64,000 nt of DNA from NCBI RefSeq assembly GCF_951229915.1, contig NZ_OX579588.1, forward strand, positions 1,386,001 through 1,450,000. The letters run 5' to 3'. Shown in pieces: positions 1 to 7,077 of this stretch (positions are counted from its first letter, which is position 1; the number at the start of each line of letters is the position of its first letter). The translations under genes and the position numbers were made by a program. The notes beneath the pieces were generated by a model. The model did no database searches, was not told where the DNA came from, and saw only the letters and a list, made by a program, of their open reading frames with translations. The stretch is from Candidatus Ornithobacterium hominis (GTDB lineage Bacteria > Bacteroidota > Bacteroidia > Flavobacteriales > Weeksellaceae).

Positions 1-456
1 TATCCTCATTACAAAACGGCTCGTACTAATGCTAAGGCCATTCAGATGTTAAAAACAAAATTTCCCGATAAATGGGTGATTGACATGGAATTGCATAAAA
101 ACGACAGCGACCCATATGCTGGTGTTTTGCACTTAGATTGTTGCTTCCAGCCAGTAGGCAAAGACAAAGCAATCATTTACAAAGATGCATTTATCAACCC
201 TCGAAACTATGAAACACTCATCGACCTTTTTGGGAGAAAAAACATATTTGAAATCACAAAAGACGAGTTCTTTTACATGACTCCCAATATTTTTTCCATT
301 GCTCCAGATGTGGTCGTTTCAGAGGAAAACTTCACACGACTCAATCGTCATATGCGAGATGAATGGGGAATTCAAGTAGAGGAAATTCCGTATCAGAATA
401 TTTCTAAAATGGGTGGACTTTTACGCTGTTCTACAATGCCTTTAATTAGAGAATGA
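1..456 (+). CDS. Arginine deiminase-superfamily hydrolase (DDAH-like), C-terminal part
   Basis: The open frame enters from the left edge, so the true start lies outside the window; 151 codons and the stop are present. The segment carries the two signatures of the pentein fold family of dimethylarginine dimethylaminohydrolases, amidinotransferases and arginine deiminases: a catalytic His in GVLHLDCCF and a catalytic Cys eight residues before the end in LLRCSTMPL. Members cleave or transfer the guanidino group of arginine derivatives through a covalent thiouronium intermediate. The exact substrate cannot be read from this part. The gene ends in front of a repeat element and a two-way terminator that it shares with the convergent glutamate dehydrogenase gene. 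Confidence 0.8.
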   Translation, partial: YPHYKTARTNAKAIQMLKTKFPDKWVIDMELHKNDSDPYAGVLHLDCCFQPVGKDKAIIYKDAFINPRNYETLIDLFGRKNIFEITKDEFFYMTPNIFSIAPDVVVSEENFTRLNRHMRDEWGIQVEEIPYQNISKMGGLLRCSTMPLIRE

Positions 457-480
457 TTTTTTTTAAGCCTTAAAAAAATT
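457..480. repeat. AAGGCTTA-type repeat, copy 1
   Basis: T8 followed by AAGCCTTA and an A-run, starting directly after the TGA of the upstream gene. It belongs to a family of near-palindromic elements found at many gene borders in this window (see findings). It is the only flanked copy left of position 18380. Confidence 0.7.
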
Positions 481-488
481 ATTATAAA

Positions 489-519
489 AAAGAGGATTAA
501 CTAATGTTTAATCCTCTTT
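489..519. terminator. Bidirectional terminator hairpin
   Basis: A perfect 12-bp stem (489-500 with 508-519), 7-nt loop, A-run before and T-run after the stem, lying between two convergent genes. It should work for both. Confidence 0.85.
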
Positions 520-543
520 TTTATGTTTAAAATAAAAATATAT

Positions 544-1824
544 TTACGGAAAGACTCCTCTTTCTTTATAAACTCTTTCTATTCTTTCCAGAGCAACAAT
601 ATAAGCAGCTGTTCGGTAATCTGTTTCATATTTTTTTGCTGTTTTCTCTACTTTATCATAAGCTGTTAAAATTTTATCTTCCAATTGACTTAGGACTTCA
701 TCAATTTTCCATATTTCAGCTCTTTTATTTTGCAACCATTCAAAATATGAACCAATTACTCCTCCACTATTGCAGAGAATATCAGGAATGATAGTGATAC
801 CTTTCTCCAGCAAAATTTCTTCAGCTGCACTATCAGTCGGGCCATTAGCTCCTTCTGCTATTAGCTGAGCTTTGATGTGTTGTGCATTATCTACCGTGAT
901 TTGATTCCCTAGTGCGGCGGGGATAACGATATCGCAATCTAAACCAAAAAAATCTTCATCTTTGATTTTTTCAGCTTGAGAATAGGCATTTATACTATTT
1001 TGATTTTCTTTGCTATGTGCAGCTAAACTTTCTGGGTCGATTCCATCAGTATTAAAAATCGTGCCGCTGTGGTCTTGCACAGCAATCAATTTTGCACCAG
1101 TTTCGTGCATGAAATGTGCTGCCCAATAGCCTACATTTCCAAAGCCTTGCACTATATATTTTTTACCTTTTAAGTCTACACCATTACTCTCAGCCCATTT
1201 TTTGATGCTCGTTACGACTCCAAATCCAGTGGCTCTGTCTCTCCCCTCTAATCCACCAGAGGAAACAGGTTTCCCAGTCACTACATGAAGGTTTTTAAAA
1301 CGTATTGCTGGTGCTTTACTACTTGCATACGTATCTGCAATCCAGGCCATAATTTGTGCATTGGTATTCACATCTGGTGCAGGAATATCATAATCTGGGC
1401 CAATATTTTCACCCAACGCATAGGTGAATCTTCTTGTAATTCTCTCTAATTCAGAATCAGAATATTCTTTAGGGTCAATTTGAATCCCTCCTTTCCCGCC
1501 CCCGTAGGGTAAACCAGCCAAAGCTGTTTTCCATGTCATCCAAGTAGCTAAAGCTTTTGCTGCATCTATATCTACCGTTGGGTGGTAGCGGAGACCTCCT
1601 TTATAGGGCCCTAGTGCATTGTTGTGCTGCACACGGTAACCAGTAAAAACCTTTACACTTCCATCATCCATTTTCACTGGGAAATGAACGATAATTTCAT
1701 TTTGTGTGGTGGCTAGAATTTCTCTAACGCCAGGATCTAAATTCATTTTATCCGCAGCTTTATTAAACTCGTGCATCACATTCTCATACATTCCTGTACG
1801 TGTTTTTTCTGTAGCTCGACTCAT
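544..1824 (-). CDS. gdhA: Glutamate dehydrogenase
   Basis: A 426-residue protein of full family length. It converts glutamate to 2-oxoglutarate and ammonia, or the reverse, with NAD(P). The N-terminal substrate domain shows the glycine-rich motif around the catalytic lysine (PYGGGKGGI, Lys about residue 111) and the GPYKGGLRYHP segment; the C-terminal Rossmann fold has GFGNVG at residues 227-232, and the asparagine-rich NSGGVIGSYFEW stretch is present. Coenzyme preference cannot be judged safely from sequence alone. It is a single-gene unit: the upstream neighbour is the response regulator on the same strand, and its 3' end shares a terminator with the convergent hydrolase gene. Confidence 0.93.
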   Translation of the reverse strand: MSRATEKTRTGMYENVMHEFNKAADKMNLDPGVREILATTQNEIIVHFPVKMDDGSVKVFTGYRVQHNNALGPYKGGLRYHPTVDIDAAKALATWMTWKTALAGLPYGGGKGGIQIDPKEYSDSELERITRRFTYALGENIGPDYDIPAPDVNTNAQIMAWIADTYASSKAPAIRFKNLHVVTGKPVSSGGLEGRDRATGFGVVTSIKKWAESNGVDLKGKKYIVQGFGNVGYWAAHFMHETGAKLIAVQDHSGTIFNTDGIDPESLAAHSKENQNSINAYSQAEKIKDEDFFGLDCDIVIPAALGNQITVDNAQHIKAQLIAEGANGPTDSAAEEILLEKGITIIPDILCNSGGVIGSYFEWLQNKRAEIWKIDEVLSQLEDKILTAYDKVEKTAKKYETDYRTAAYIVALERIERVYKERGVFP

Positions 1825-1982
1825 TGTAACTATTTTCTTTTCTTCAAGTAAATATACAATTATTCTTTATTATATAAAAACAAAATGATTTATTTTCTTA
1901 CGAAATATGAAATCAAAAAGTTATTTTTTTTATCAATCTACATGCTCTATTTTTTACGAAGTTTATTTTAAAAAATAACTCA

Positions 1983-2654
1983 TTACATAGGAGTATCTTC
2001 TAATACATACCCTTTATTCTTTATAGTTGAGATTATAAGTCCTTTATCAGATATTTTTTTTCTTAAAGAGCTTATAACATTCCTTAAAGATTCTTCCATA
2101 GAAGTATCTCCCCAAACTTTTTCTAAAATATCATATAAATCTATTCCTTGTGAAAGATAAGTTGCTAAATATTGTAATACAAGAGTCTCTTTCTCTGATA
2201 AATTATCTCTTCTATCCCCTTGTATAATACATCTTTTATCTGTATTGAATATACAATGATTAAATTTGAATATTTCTTGAATAGTCTTTTTGTTGTCCAA
2301 AGCTAAAATATGAGCTTCTATTTCTTCTATAGAAACAGGCTTTTTTAGGAAAAAATTACAACCTATTTCAAACCCTTCTACGACATCTTTTGGAGATTTG
2401 CTTTCTCCACTCATAAAAATAATAGGAGTATTTTTATCTATGATTCTGATATTCCTAGCTACATCTTTTCCGTCTATTTCTTCATCTAAATTGATATCTA
2501 GAAAAATAATATCAGGAAGACTAGTTTTGTATAACTCTAATGCGCCACTTCCTGTATTTGTAGTGAAAACTTCATATTCTTCTTGTTCAAAATGCCATTT
2601 CAAAACATAAGAAAAATCTTCATTATTTTCTGCAATAAGTATTTTTTTCATCAT
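1983..2654 (-). CDS. Response regulator, OmpR/PhoB type
   Basis: A 223-residue two-domain regulator. The receiver domain (about 1-120) has the acidic pair after ILIAENNED, the phospho-acceptor Asp53 in IIFLDINL, Ser83 in FMSGES and the lysine of the LKKP motif at 104-105. The C-terminal part (about 145-220) ends in VISSLRKKISDKGLIISTIKNKGYVL, which reads like the recognition helix and wing of the Trans_reg_C fold. It is transcribed with the sensor kinase just upstream (5-bp gap). Its position next to the double-glycine peptide array and the shared ATTATATGA promoter box make it a candidate regulator of peptide and exporter genes; this is inference from context. The duplicate ATG at the start leaves the first residue uncertain. 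Confidence 0.88.
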   Translation of the reverse strand: MMKKILIAENNEDFSYVLKWHFEQEEYEVFTTNTGSGALELYKTSLPDIIFLDINLDEEIDGKDVARNIRIIDKNTPIIFMSGESKSPKDVVEGFEIGCNFFLKKPVSIEEIEAHILALDNKKTIQEIFKFNHCIFNTDKRCIIQGDRRDNLSEKETLVLQYLATYLSQGIDLYDILEKVWGDTSMEESLRNVISSLRKKISDKGLIISTIKNKGYVLEDTPM

Positions 2655-2659
2655 ATAAA

Positions 2660-4018
2660 TTAGTTTAATATGGGTGTTTGTATAGTAAAGACAGAGCCTT
2701 TATTATAAACACTATTTACTGATACCTTTCCTTTATGTATTTTGCAAACCCACTTTACATAACTTAGTCCGAGTCCAAATCCGTAGCCTTTTTGCTGGAC
2801 TCTGAAAAATTTATCAAAAATTAATTCTATATTTTCAGGCTTAATGCCTATTCCATTATCTTCTATAATTATATTAAGTTGTTCAGAATCATTGAATACC
2901 TTAATATTTATTTCAATATTTTCTTTAGAATATTTTATGGCATTTTCTACCACATTTTTTATAGCATTAGGAAAATGTACAGGATCTAATAAGAATTCTT
3001 CTTGAGCTAAATCAAAAGAAACATTAAATTTTATAGGTTTATTACTATATGTTAGTGATAAATTTGAGACAATATCATTTACTATATTTTTTATGTTGCT
3101 AAGTTTTAACTGTGCAGAATATTCTAAATCATCGGAGTAAGTTTTTTCAAGAATAGACTCTATGGATAGATTAATGGCTTGTAAATTGTTTTTAATTTTT
3201 AAAATAGCTTCATTTCTCCTTTCTTCAGAATTAGAAAAATATGGATTTAGTAGAATTTCAGTTAGAGAAAGGGCTCCTTGTAGAGGATGTTTTAGTTCAT
3301 GGGTCATACTATCCACAAAGTCTTGACGGATTTTTTCTATTTTTTTCTGTCTAATGATGATTTTCAACTGATAGACAAAAGAAATAGCAACAATAATGAA
3401 GATAATAAAGGAAACTACCAAATACCATATCATTTTCCCAAATATAACTTTATGAGTATCCTTAAAAGAAGCTTGAACTTCTCTATTTATATCAAACTCT
3501 ATTCGAGAGGAGTGATGGTCAAAATTTTGAGATTTGAAATTTTTACTTTGCTCAAGGATATTCTTTTTTTCAACAGGATATACAGTAAGTCCAAAAGGAA
3601 TATCAAGTTCTGATTTCATAAGATTTTTTCTTAAAAAGTTTTCTAAAGAAGTAAGATCTAAATCATACTTCTCATCTGCAATAGTCATTCCTATTACCTT
3701 ATTCATTGCATCATCAATTGTAAGTTTTCCAGTATAGTCATATTTGTAGTCTTTTTCCTCTCTAATATTTTTCTCGTTTTTTAAACTTTTGATTTGAAAT
3801 TTTAAATCCTTAGTATAGTTCTCGTGTAATACCCGATCTCTATACTCTTCCATGGATAAAGAAAAAGCATCATTAATATTTCTTTCTATAATCGTAGACA
3901 TATTATTATAAATAGAAAACAGCGATATTATTTGTAAAAATAAAATGGAGGCTATTCCTCCTACTGTAACCCACTTAAAAAATAAAGTTTTTTGATATAT
4001 TTTTTTATTATCCAACAC
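2660..4018 (-). CDS. Membrane sensor histidine kinase
   Basis: A 452-residue kinase. A first membrane helix lies at about residues 15-37 and a second at about 192-215, enclosing a periplasmic sensor region of about 155 residues that I cannot assign to a family. The dimerisation and phospho-acceptor domain has DSMTHELKHPLQG with His240, and the C-terminal ATPase domain has the N box (NVVENAIKYS), DNGIGI and GFGLGLSYVKWV. It would autophosphorylate on His240 and pass the phosphate to the adjacent response regulator. The gene starts 184 bp from, and divergent to, the first peptide gene, which suggests it may sense an exported peptide or envelope state; the ligand is unknown. Confidence 0.9.
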   Translation of the reverse strand: MLDNKKIYQKTLFFKWVTVGGIASILFLQIISLFSIYNNMSTIIERNINDAFSLSMEEYRDRVLHENYTKDLKFQIKSLKNEKNIREEKDYKYDYTGKLTIDDAMNKVIGMTIADEKYDLDLTSLENFLRKNLMKSELDIPFGLTVYPVEKKNILEQSKNFKSQNFDHHSSRIEFDINREVQASFKDTHKVIFGKMIWYLVVSFIIFIIVAISFVYQLKIIIRQKKIEKIRQDFVDSMTHELKHPLQGALSLTEILLNPYFSNSEERRNEAILKIKNNLQAINLSIESILEKTYSDDLEYSAQLKLSNIKNIVNDIVSNLSLTYSNKPIKFNVSFDLAQEEFLLDPVHFPNAIKNVVENAIKYSKENIEINIKVFNDSEQLNIIIEDNGIGIKPENIELIFDKFFRVQQKGYGFGLGLSYVKWVCKIHKGKVSVNSVYNKGSVFTIQTPILN

Positions 4019-4080
4019 TATGATAATTTATGTAAAAATATAGAAAAAAATTATATGTGACATAAAATCATAAAAATGTT

Positions 4081-4089
4081 ATTATATGA
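4081..4089 (+). promoter_or_regulatory. Upstream copy of the ATTATATGA box
   Basis: The 9-mer ATTATATGA occurs here and again at 4142-4150, 61 bp apart, in the divergent gap between the sensor kinase and the first peptide gene, and a third time at 8962-8970 before the export operon. This copy has no TAnnTTTG element 18 bp downstream, so it may serve as a distal binding site or be chance in AT-rich DNA. Confidence 0.3.
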
Positions 4090-4136
4090 AAATTACACAA
4101 GTATAGTATATAATGTTTTTACATGTTCGTATTATG

Positions 4137-4176
4137 TTGAGATTATATGAAAAAGAAGAAAGCAGTATTAGATTTG
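4137..4176 (+). promoter_or_regulatory. Promoter of the peptide array
   Basis: TTG at 4137, ATTATATGA at 4142-4150 and TAGATTTG at 4169-4176, the last matching the Bacteroidota -7 element TAnnTTTG. The TTG lies 29 bp from the -7 element, too far for a normal -33 box, so an activator at the ATTATATGA box is likely. The same layout with identical spacing precedes the HlyD gene (8957-8996). Confidence 0.6.
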
Positions 4177-4202
4177 CAATGTCAAAAACGAACAAATAAA
4201 AA

Positions 4203-4343
4203 ATGAAAGAACTAACACAACAAGAATTATTAGAAATTTATGGAGGTGATGGAGGTAAAAATCGAGGAATAAAAGTAGGGGATATAATTATTAAGAGAAA
4301 TAGCTTCACCAGGTCAATAAACAAAAAAGGAATAATAAATTAA
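4203..4343 (+). CDS. Double-glycine leader peptide 1
   Basis: A 46-residue peptide starting MKELTQQELLEIYGG. Leu4, Leu9 and Ile12 before a Gly-Gly pair match double-glycine leaders cut by C39 peptidases. The predicted mature part of about 31 residues begins DGGKNRG and is basic. This is the first gene of the array, 27 bp after the -7 promoter element. The type of activity (bacteriocin-like, signal or other) cannot be read from sequence. Confidence 0.75.
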   Translation: MKELTQQELLEIYGGDGGKNRGIKVGDIIIKRNSFTRSINKKGIIN

Positions 4344-4355
4344 ATAAGTAAAAAA

Positions 4356-4526
4356 ATGGAATTAAAACAATTAACAAAAGAAAAAAAGAGTGTTATGAGA
4401 AATTTAACAAAAGAGGAACTTATAAAAGTTCAAGGAGGAGATTCAGGAATGTCTATCTCCGTAAAAGATGATGGAGACGGGGAAGGCTGTATCACAGATC
4501 CATTTAAAATTATATTTAAAAGATAA
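4356..4526 (+). CDS. Double-glycine leader peptide 2
   Basis: The longest frame gives 56 residues, but an internal ATG at 4395 gives a 43-residue peptide with a leader of standard length (MRNLTKEELIKVQGG). The 13 residues before it (MELKQLTKEKKSV) resemble a second, incomplete leader. The mature part after GG, about 28 residues, begins DSGMSISV, is acidic in the middle (DDGDGEGC), and has one Cys. Which start is used is open; the internal one fits the leader family better. Confidence 0.7.
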   Translation: MELKQLTKEKKSVMRNLTKEELIKVQGGDSGMSISVKDDGDGEGCITDPFKIIFKR

Positions 4527-4557
4527 ATAAAGTTTAACCAATTAAAATTTTTGAAAA

Positions 4558-4740
4558 ATGAAATTAGAAAAATTAAATTTGACAGAGCTTGATGCTCAAG
4601 AAGTAAGAAGTGTAGAGGGTGGATTTGTACCTCTAGTAATATTTGGTATCTCTATTTCAGCTAAAGCTGTTGCAGCAGCAGGTGTGGCGGCTTTTGGTGC
4701 AGGAGTAGGATTAGGAGCAGCAGCATATTTAGCTGATTAA
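4558..4740 (+). CDS. Double-glycine leader peptide 3, hydrophobic Ala/Gly-rich core
   Basis: A 60-residue peptide. The leader MKLEKLNLTELDAQEVRSVEGG is nearly the same as that of the broken copy at 5157 and of the minus-strand peptide at 8644-8772. The 38-residue core begins FVPLVIFG and continues with alternating Ala and Gly, forming a long hydrophobic, membrane-seeking segment such as occurs in pore-forming class II bacteriocins. Preceded by an A-rich start region without Shine-Dalgarno sequence. Confidence 0.82.
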   Translation: MKLEKLNLTELDAQEVRSVEGGFVPLVIFGISISAKAVAAAGVAAFGAGVGLGAAAYLAD

Positions 4741-4761
4741 TAAAAAATTAATAATTAGAAA

Positions 4762-4920
4762 ATGGAAAATATTAAAACATTATCTTATCAAGAAATGCAA
4801 GAAATAGAAGGAGGAATAGCACCTTTTATAATTGCAGGAGCATATATAGCAGGATCTTTTGTAGCAAGACTTACTGTTGGTGCAGTATCTGCTCATATAG
4901 TGTATGAGTTATCACATTAA
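4762..4920 (+). CDS. Double-glycine leader peptide 4
   Basis: A 52-residue peptide with leader MENIKTLSYQEMQEIEGG and a 34-residue hydrophobic core starting IAPFIIAGAYIAG and ending with His residues. Spacing from peptide 3 is 21 bp, so the two are probably co-transcribed, perhaps as a two-component pair. Too short for standard gene calling. Confidence 0.75.
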   Translation: MENIKTLSYQEMQEIEGGIAPFIIAGAYIAGSFVARLTVGAVSAHIVYELSH

Positions 4921-4930
4921 TTTTTAATCT

Positions 4931-4968
4931 TAACTTCAAATATCTACTAAGAGTAGATGTTGAAGTTA
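4931..4968 (+). terminator. Hairpin after peptide 4
   Basis: An inverted repeat (4931-4947 with 4953-4968, one bulged base) follows the stop of peptide 4. No T-run follows, so it may be a partial terminator or an mRNA end-stabiliser rather than a full terminator. Confidence 0.4.
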
Positions 4969-4991
4969 TAATTATATACATATTATTTATA

Positions 4992-5087
4992 ATGGAAAAG
5001 AAACAGCTTTTGAAAGTATGTGTATACACTTTCTACATAGGAGTTTTGTTAGGAGCATTTATATATCTTTATGCTATTAAAGATTAA
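4992..5087 (+). CDS. Tiny one-helix membrane protein (possible immunity)
   Basis: A 31-residue frame, basic at the start (MEKKQLLK), followed by one hydrophobic segment (about 9-28). It has no double-glycine motif. It sits between peptide genes, where small membrane proteins often give self-protection; this role is a guess from position only. Confidence 0.45.
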   Translation: MEKKQLLKVCVYTFYIGVLLGAFIYLYAIKD

Positions 5088-5156
5088 TATATAACAATTG
5101 GAACTCTATCTTTAAAAAAAAGAAAACCAAAATATTAATTAGTATGAGTTTGAAAA

Positions 5157-5333
5157 ATGAAATTAGAGAAATGAAATTTAGTAGAGCTTAATGCTCAAGA
5201 AGTAAAAAGTGTAGAGGGGGGATTAGTTCCTATAGCAATTGGAGCTATTATTAAGGGAATTGGCATTGGGTTCGGAGCGGCTGCAGCCGTTTATGGAGCA
5301 ATAGCATTAGGAAAAGAGATAGCATCGGAATAG
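5157..5333 (+). pseudogene. Double-glycine peptide gene with early stop
   Basis: The frame begins MKLEK like peptide 3 but codon 6 is TGA (5172-5174) where the intact leaders have a leucine codon. After it the frame continues with NLVELNAQEVKSVEGG and a 37-residue Gly/Ala-rich hydrophobic core that starts LVPIAIGAIIKG, ending at TAG 5331-5333. No ATG, GTG or TTG lies between the stop and the GG motif in this frame, so the peptide is probably not made. Confidence 0.7.
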
Positions 5334-5334
5334 G

Positions 5335-5439
5335 ATGAAAAAAATTAAAATATCAGATTTATATAGAGGTATTAAAAAAGGCTTTTTATTTACATTACTG
5401 ATATATATTATTATGATGATAATAAAAAAAATAAGTTGA
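5335..5439 (+). CDS. Tiny basic one-helix membrane protein (possible immunity)
   Basis: A 34-residue frame starting one base after the stop of the broken peptide gene. It has Lys/Arg-rich ends and one hydrophobic stretch (about residues 16-30), no GG motif. Close coupling to the upstream peptide frame suggests a partner or immunity role; no family recognised. Confidence 0.45.
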   Translation: MKKIKISDLYRGIKKGFLFTLLIYIIMMIIKKIS

Positions 5440-5449
5440 TTATTTAAAA

Positions 5450-5602
5450 ATGAAAAATTTAACAGAGAAAGAACATATAGAAGTTCAAGGAGGAGTAATT
5501 CCAGTTATATATGCAGGATATGCTATTGGTGCAATGTTATGTAGTTCTACAGTAGCAATAGGAATGGCTATTAAACATAATTTAAAACCAATGTGGAAGT
5601 AG
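5450..5602 (+). CDS. Double-glycine leader peptide 5
   Basis: A 50-residue peptide with leader MKNLTEKEHIEVQGG and a 35-residue core beginning VIPVIYAGYAIGAM, hydrophobic with a small basic tail and one Cys. Starts 10 bp after the preceding tiny membrane ORF. Confidence 0.75.
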   Translation: MKNLTEKEHIEVQGGVIPVIYAGYAIGAMLCSSTVAIGMAIKHNLKPMWK

Positions 5603-5630
5603 ATATATATTAGGGGGAGTAAAAAAATAA

Positions 5631-5750
5631 AGATTATTAAGTAAATTAAAAGTAGAAGAACTAAAAAGTACTAATGGTGGATTTATTATTAGTCCAGTAA
5701 AGTATTTACAACCAATCTTGGATTATTTAACAAAAATTAAAATATCATAG
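5631..5750 (+). pseudogene. Start-less double-glycine peptide relic
   Basis: An open frame reads LLSKLKVEELKSTNGG followed by a 25-residue tail beginning FIISPVKYLQ, typical of this peptide family, and ends at TAG 5748-5750. An in-frame TAA (5628-5630) lies just upstream and no ATG, GTG or TTG start is present before the GG, so the gene has probably lost its start by small deletions in the A-rich region 5619-5632. Confidence 0.55.
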
Positions 5751-5770
5751 TATAACAAAAAAAATCAAAA

Positions 5771-5905
5771 ATGAAAGTAGCACATTTACAATTAGAAGAG
5801 TTAAGCTCTATGGAATTATTAGTGATAGAGGGAGGAAAGAAAAATCCTATTATCGATCATATTAGTAGGTTTTTCAAAGGATTTATGGACGGATTATTAA
5901 ATTAA
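5771..5905 (+). CDS. Double-glycine leader peptide 6 (pair member A)
   Basis: A 44-residue peptide with leader MKVAHLQLEELSSMELLVIEGG and a 22-residue basic amphipathic core starting KKNPIIDHISRFFKG. Its core resembles that of the minus-strand peptide at 8644-8772 (I-x-HI-x2-F-x-KG-x2-DGL pattern). The next gene encodes the Cys-containing partner type, and the same two types pair up on the minus strand. Confidence 0.78.
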   Translation: MKVAHLQLEELSSMELLVIEGGKKNPIIDHISRFFKGFMDGLLN

Positions 5906-5916
5906 AATAATATTTT

Positions 5917-6054
5917 ATGAATACATTAGATTTAACAATAGAAGAATTAATGACTATTGAAGGGGGATGTGATAAGTGTGAAGGAGTAGGAAAAAAAATA
6001 GGGAGATTTGTTAGAGAGGTAATAATTGATACAATAGAAGATTGGTTTAATTAA
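5917..6054 (+). CDS. Double-glycine leader peptide 7 (pair member B, CxxC)
   Basis: A 45-residue peptide, leader MNTLDLTIEELMTIEGG, then a 28-residue core starting CDKCEGVGKKIGRF, with a CxxC directly after the cleavage site and an amphipathic rest. The minus-strand peptide at 8498-8632 has the same plan (CDTCRKVGK). The CxxC could form a small disulfide ring. Followed by a hairpin and a CPBP gene, as on the minus strand. Confidence 0.78.
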   Translation: MNTLDLTIEELMTIEGGCDKCEGVGKKIGRFVREVIIDTIEDWFN

Positions 6055-6060
6055 TAATAA

Positions 6061-6090
6061 GAGACTTATATTTTAGTAAATATAAGTCTC
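6061..6090 (+). terminator. Hairpin after peptide 7
   Basis: A perfect 13-bp stem (6061-6073 with 6078-6090) and TAGT loop, between peptide 7 and the CPBP gene. No clear T-run follows, so it may set peptide-to-CPBP expression ratio by partial termination. Confidence 0.55.
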
Positions 6091-6104
6091 AATTTATAGT
6101 AGCG

Positions 6105-6791
6105 ATGAAAGAATTTATACGATTTATATTTACAGGAGAAGTATTACAACAAGACTCTAGTTTTTTAAGAAATATGTTGGAGGTCTTATTGGGATATGGT
6201 AAGGTAATGTTTATCTATTTGTTAATAGTTGCATTAGGTGTCTTAATATTTAATATAACATCTAGTACTAGTACAGCAATGGTTAGACATAACGATACGA
6301 ATTTCTATTATAGAATACTTTTGATATGTATTATTGTTCCAATTATAGAAGAATTCGCATTTAGATTAATATTGAATGTTAATAAAATAAATATAATTGT
6401 AGGGGGATTATCGTTGATATTTTGTATAGGAACATTTATTAACTCTTATATAAATACCAATAAATATGTACTAATGGCAATAATCCTATGTATAGGAATT
6501 TATGTTATACTCAGTAATTATGAAAGTATAGTTTTTTTTATAGTAAGAAATAAATTTGTAATAATACATTTTTTAACAATATTGTTTTGCTTATTTCATT
6601 ATAAAAACCATAATTTCAATAGTGATTTATTAGGAATATTACTACTTATGTTTATGACTTTATTGTTAGGGTATTATTTTACTTTTGTTAGATTAAAGTT
6701 TGGCTTTGCTTATAGTGTAATGATACACATTATTCATAACACCTTGATATCGTTACCTTTTATTATAAATAATATTATAAAAATGAGATAA
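6105..6791 (+). CDS. CPBP-family intramembrane metalloprotease-like protein
   Basis: A 228-residue multi-pass membrane protein. It carries the three CPBP (CAAX protease and bacteriocin-processing) motifs: Glu82-Glu83 with Arg87 (EEFAFR), F161-C-L-F-H165 (FxxxH) and H208-I-I-H-N212 (HxxxN), which form the metal site in this family. In bacteriocin loci such proteins often act in self-immunity or peptide maturation. Here it follows a pair of double-glycine peptides and a hairpin. A clear paralogue lies on the other strand at 7749-8441 behind the same peptide pair type, so the pairings are probably specific. The role is inferred from family and context. Confidence 0.85.
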   Translation: MKEFIRFIFTGEVLQQDSSFLRNMLEVLLGYGKVMFIYLLIVALGVLIFNITSSTSTAMVRHNDTNFYYRILLICIIVPIIEEFAFRLILNVNKINIIVGGLSLIFCIGTFINSYINTNKYVLMAIILCIGIYVILSNYESIVFFIVRNKFVIIHFLTILFCLFHYKNHNFNSDLLGILLLMFMTLLLGYYFTFVRLKFGFAYSVMIHIIHNTLISLPFIINNIIKMR

Positions 6792-6792
6792 A

Positions 6793-6900
6793 ATGAAAAG
6801 AAAATATTATGTATATATTGTTTTATTGTTAATGGGAATAGTTTTTCATCAGCATATAATAAATTTTTTTGTAGGGTTTTATGATGGATTAAGAGAATAA
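6793..6900 (+). CDS. Tiny one-helix membrane protein
   Basis: A 35-residue frame starting one base after the CPBP stop codon: a basic start (MKRKYY), one hydrophobic segment, and an acidic/basic tail. Tight coupling to the CPBP gene argues that it is translated. No family recognised; may be an immunity helper. Confidence 0.45.
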   Translation: MKRKYYVYIVLLLMGIVFHQHIINFFVGFYDGLRE

Positions 6901-6905
6901 GAATT

Positions 6906-7053
6906 ATGAAACAATTAACAAAAAAGGAGTTAAGTATTATTACAGGGGGTGAAATTTCCCCAAAAAACGGGACCAATTGGTATGCCTTTAAAAATAATAA
7001 GTTTTTTTGGGGAAATACTAGAAAATATTGGGAATGACCCTTATGTAGGATAA
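6906..7053 (+). CDS. Double-glycine leader peptide 8, probable frameshift
   Basis: The frame from 6906 gives a leader MKQLTKKELSIITGG and a 28-residue tail rich in Trp, Asn and Lys that stops at 7035-7037. Shifting frame at the A6 run near 6961-6966 gives instead a core that reads TGPIGMPLKIISFFGEILEN and ends at TAA 7051-7053, an amphipathic helix much more like the other cores. One extra A in the run would explain it: a mutation, phase-variable run or sequencing error. Both readings are possible. Confidence 0.6.
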
Positions 7054-7077
7054 AAAATTAAAAATATATTTAGAATC

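Noticed and set aside
5628..5750. Peptide relic counted as a functional gene
   Set aside because: No start codon exists in frame after the upstream stop.
6734..6976. 80-codon minus-strand frame
   Set aside because: It lies opposite the CPBP gene end, a tiny ORF and peptide 8, all of which have better support on the plus strand.
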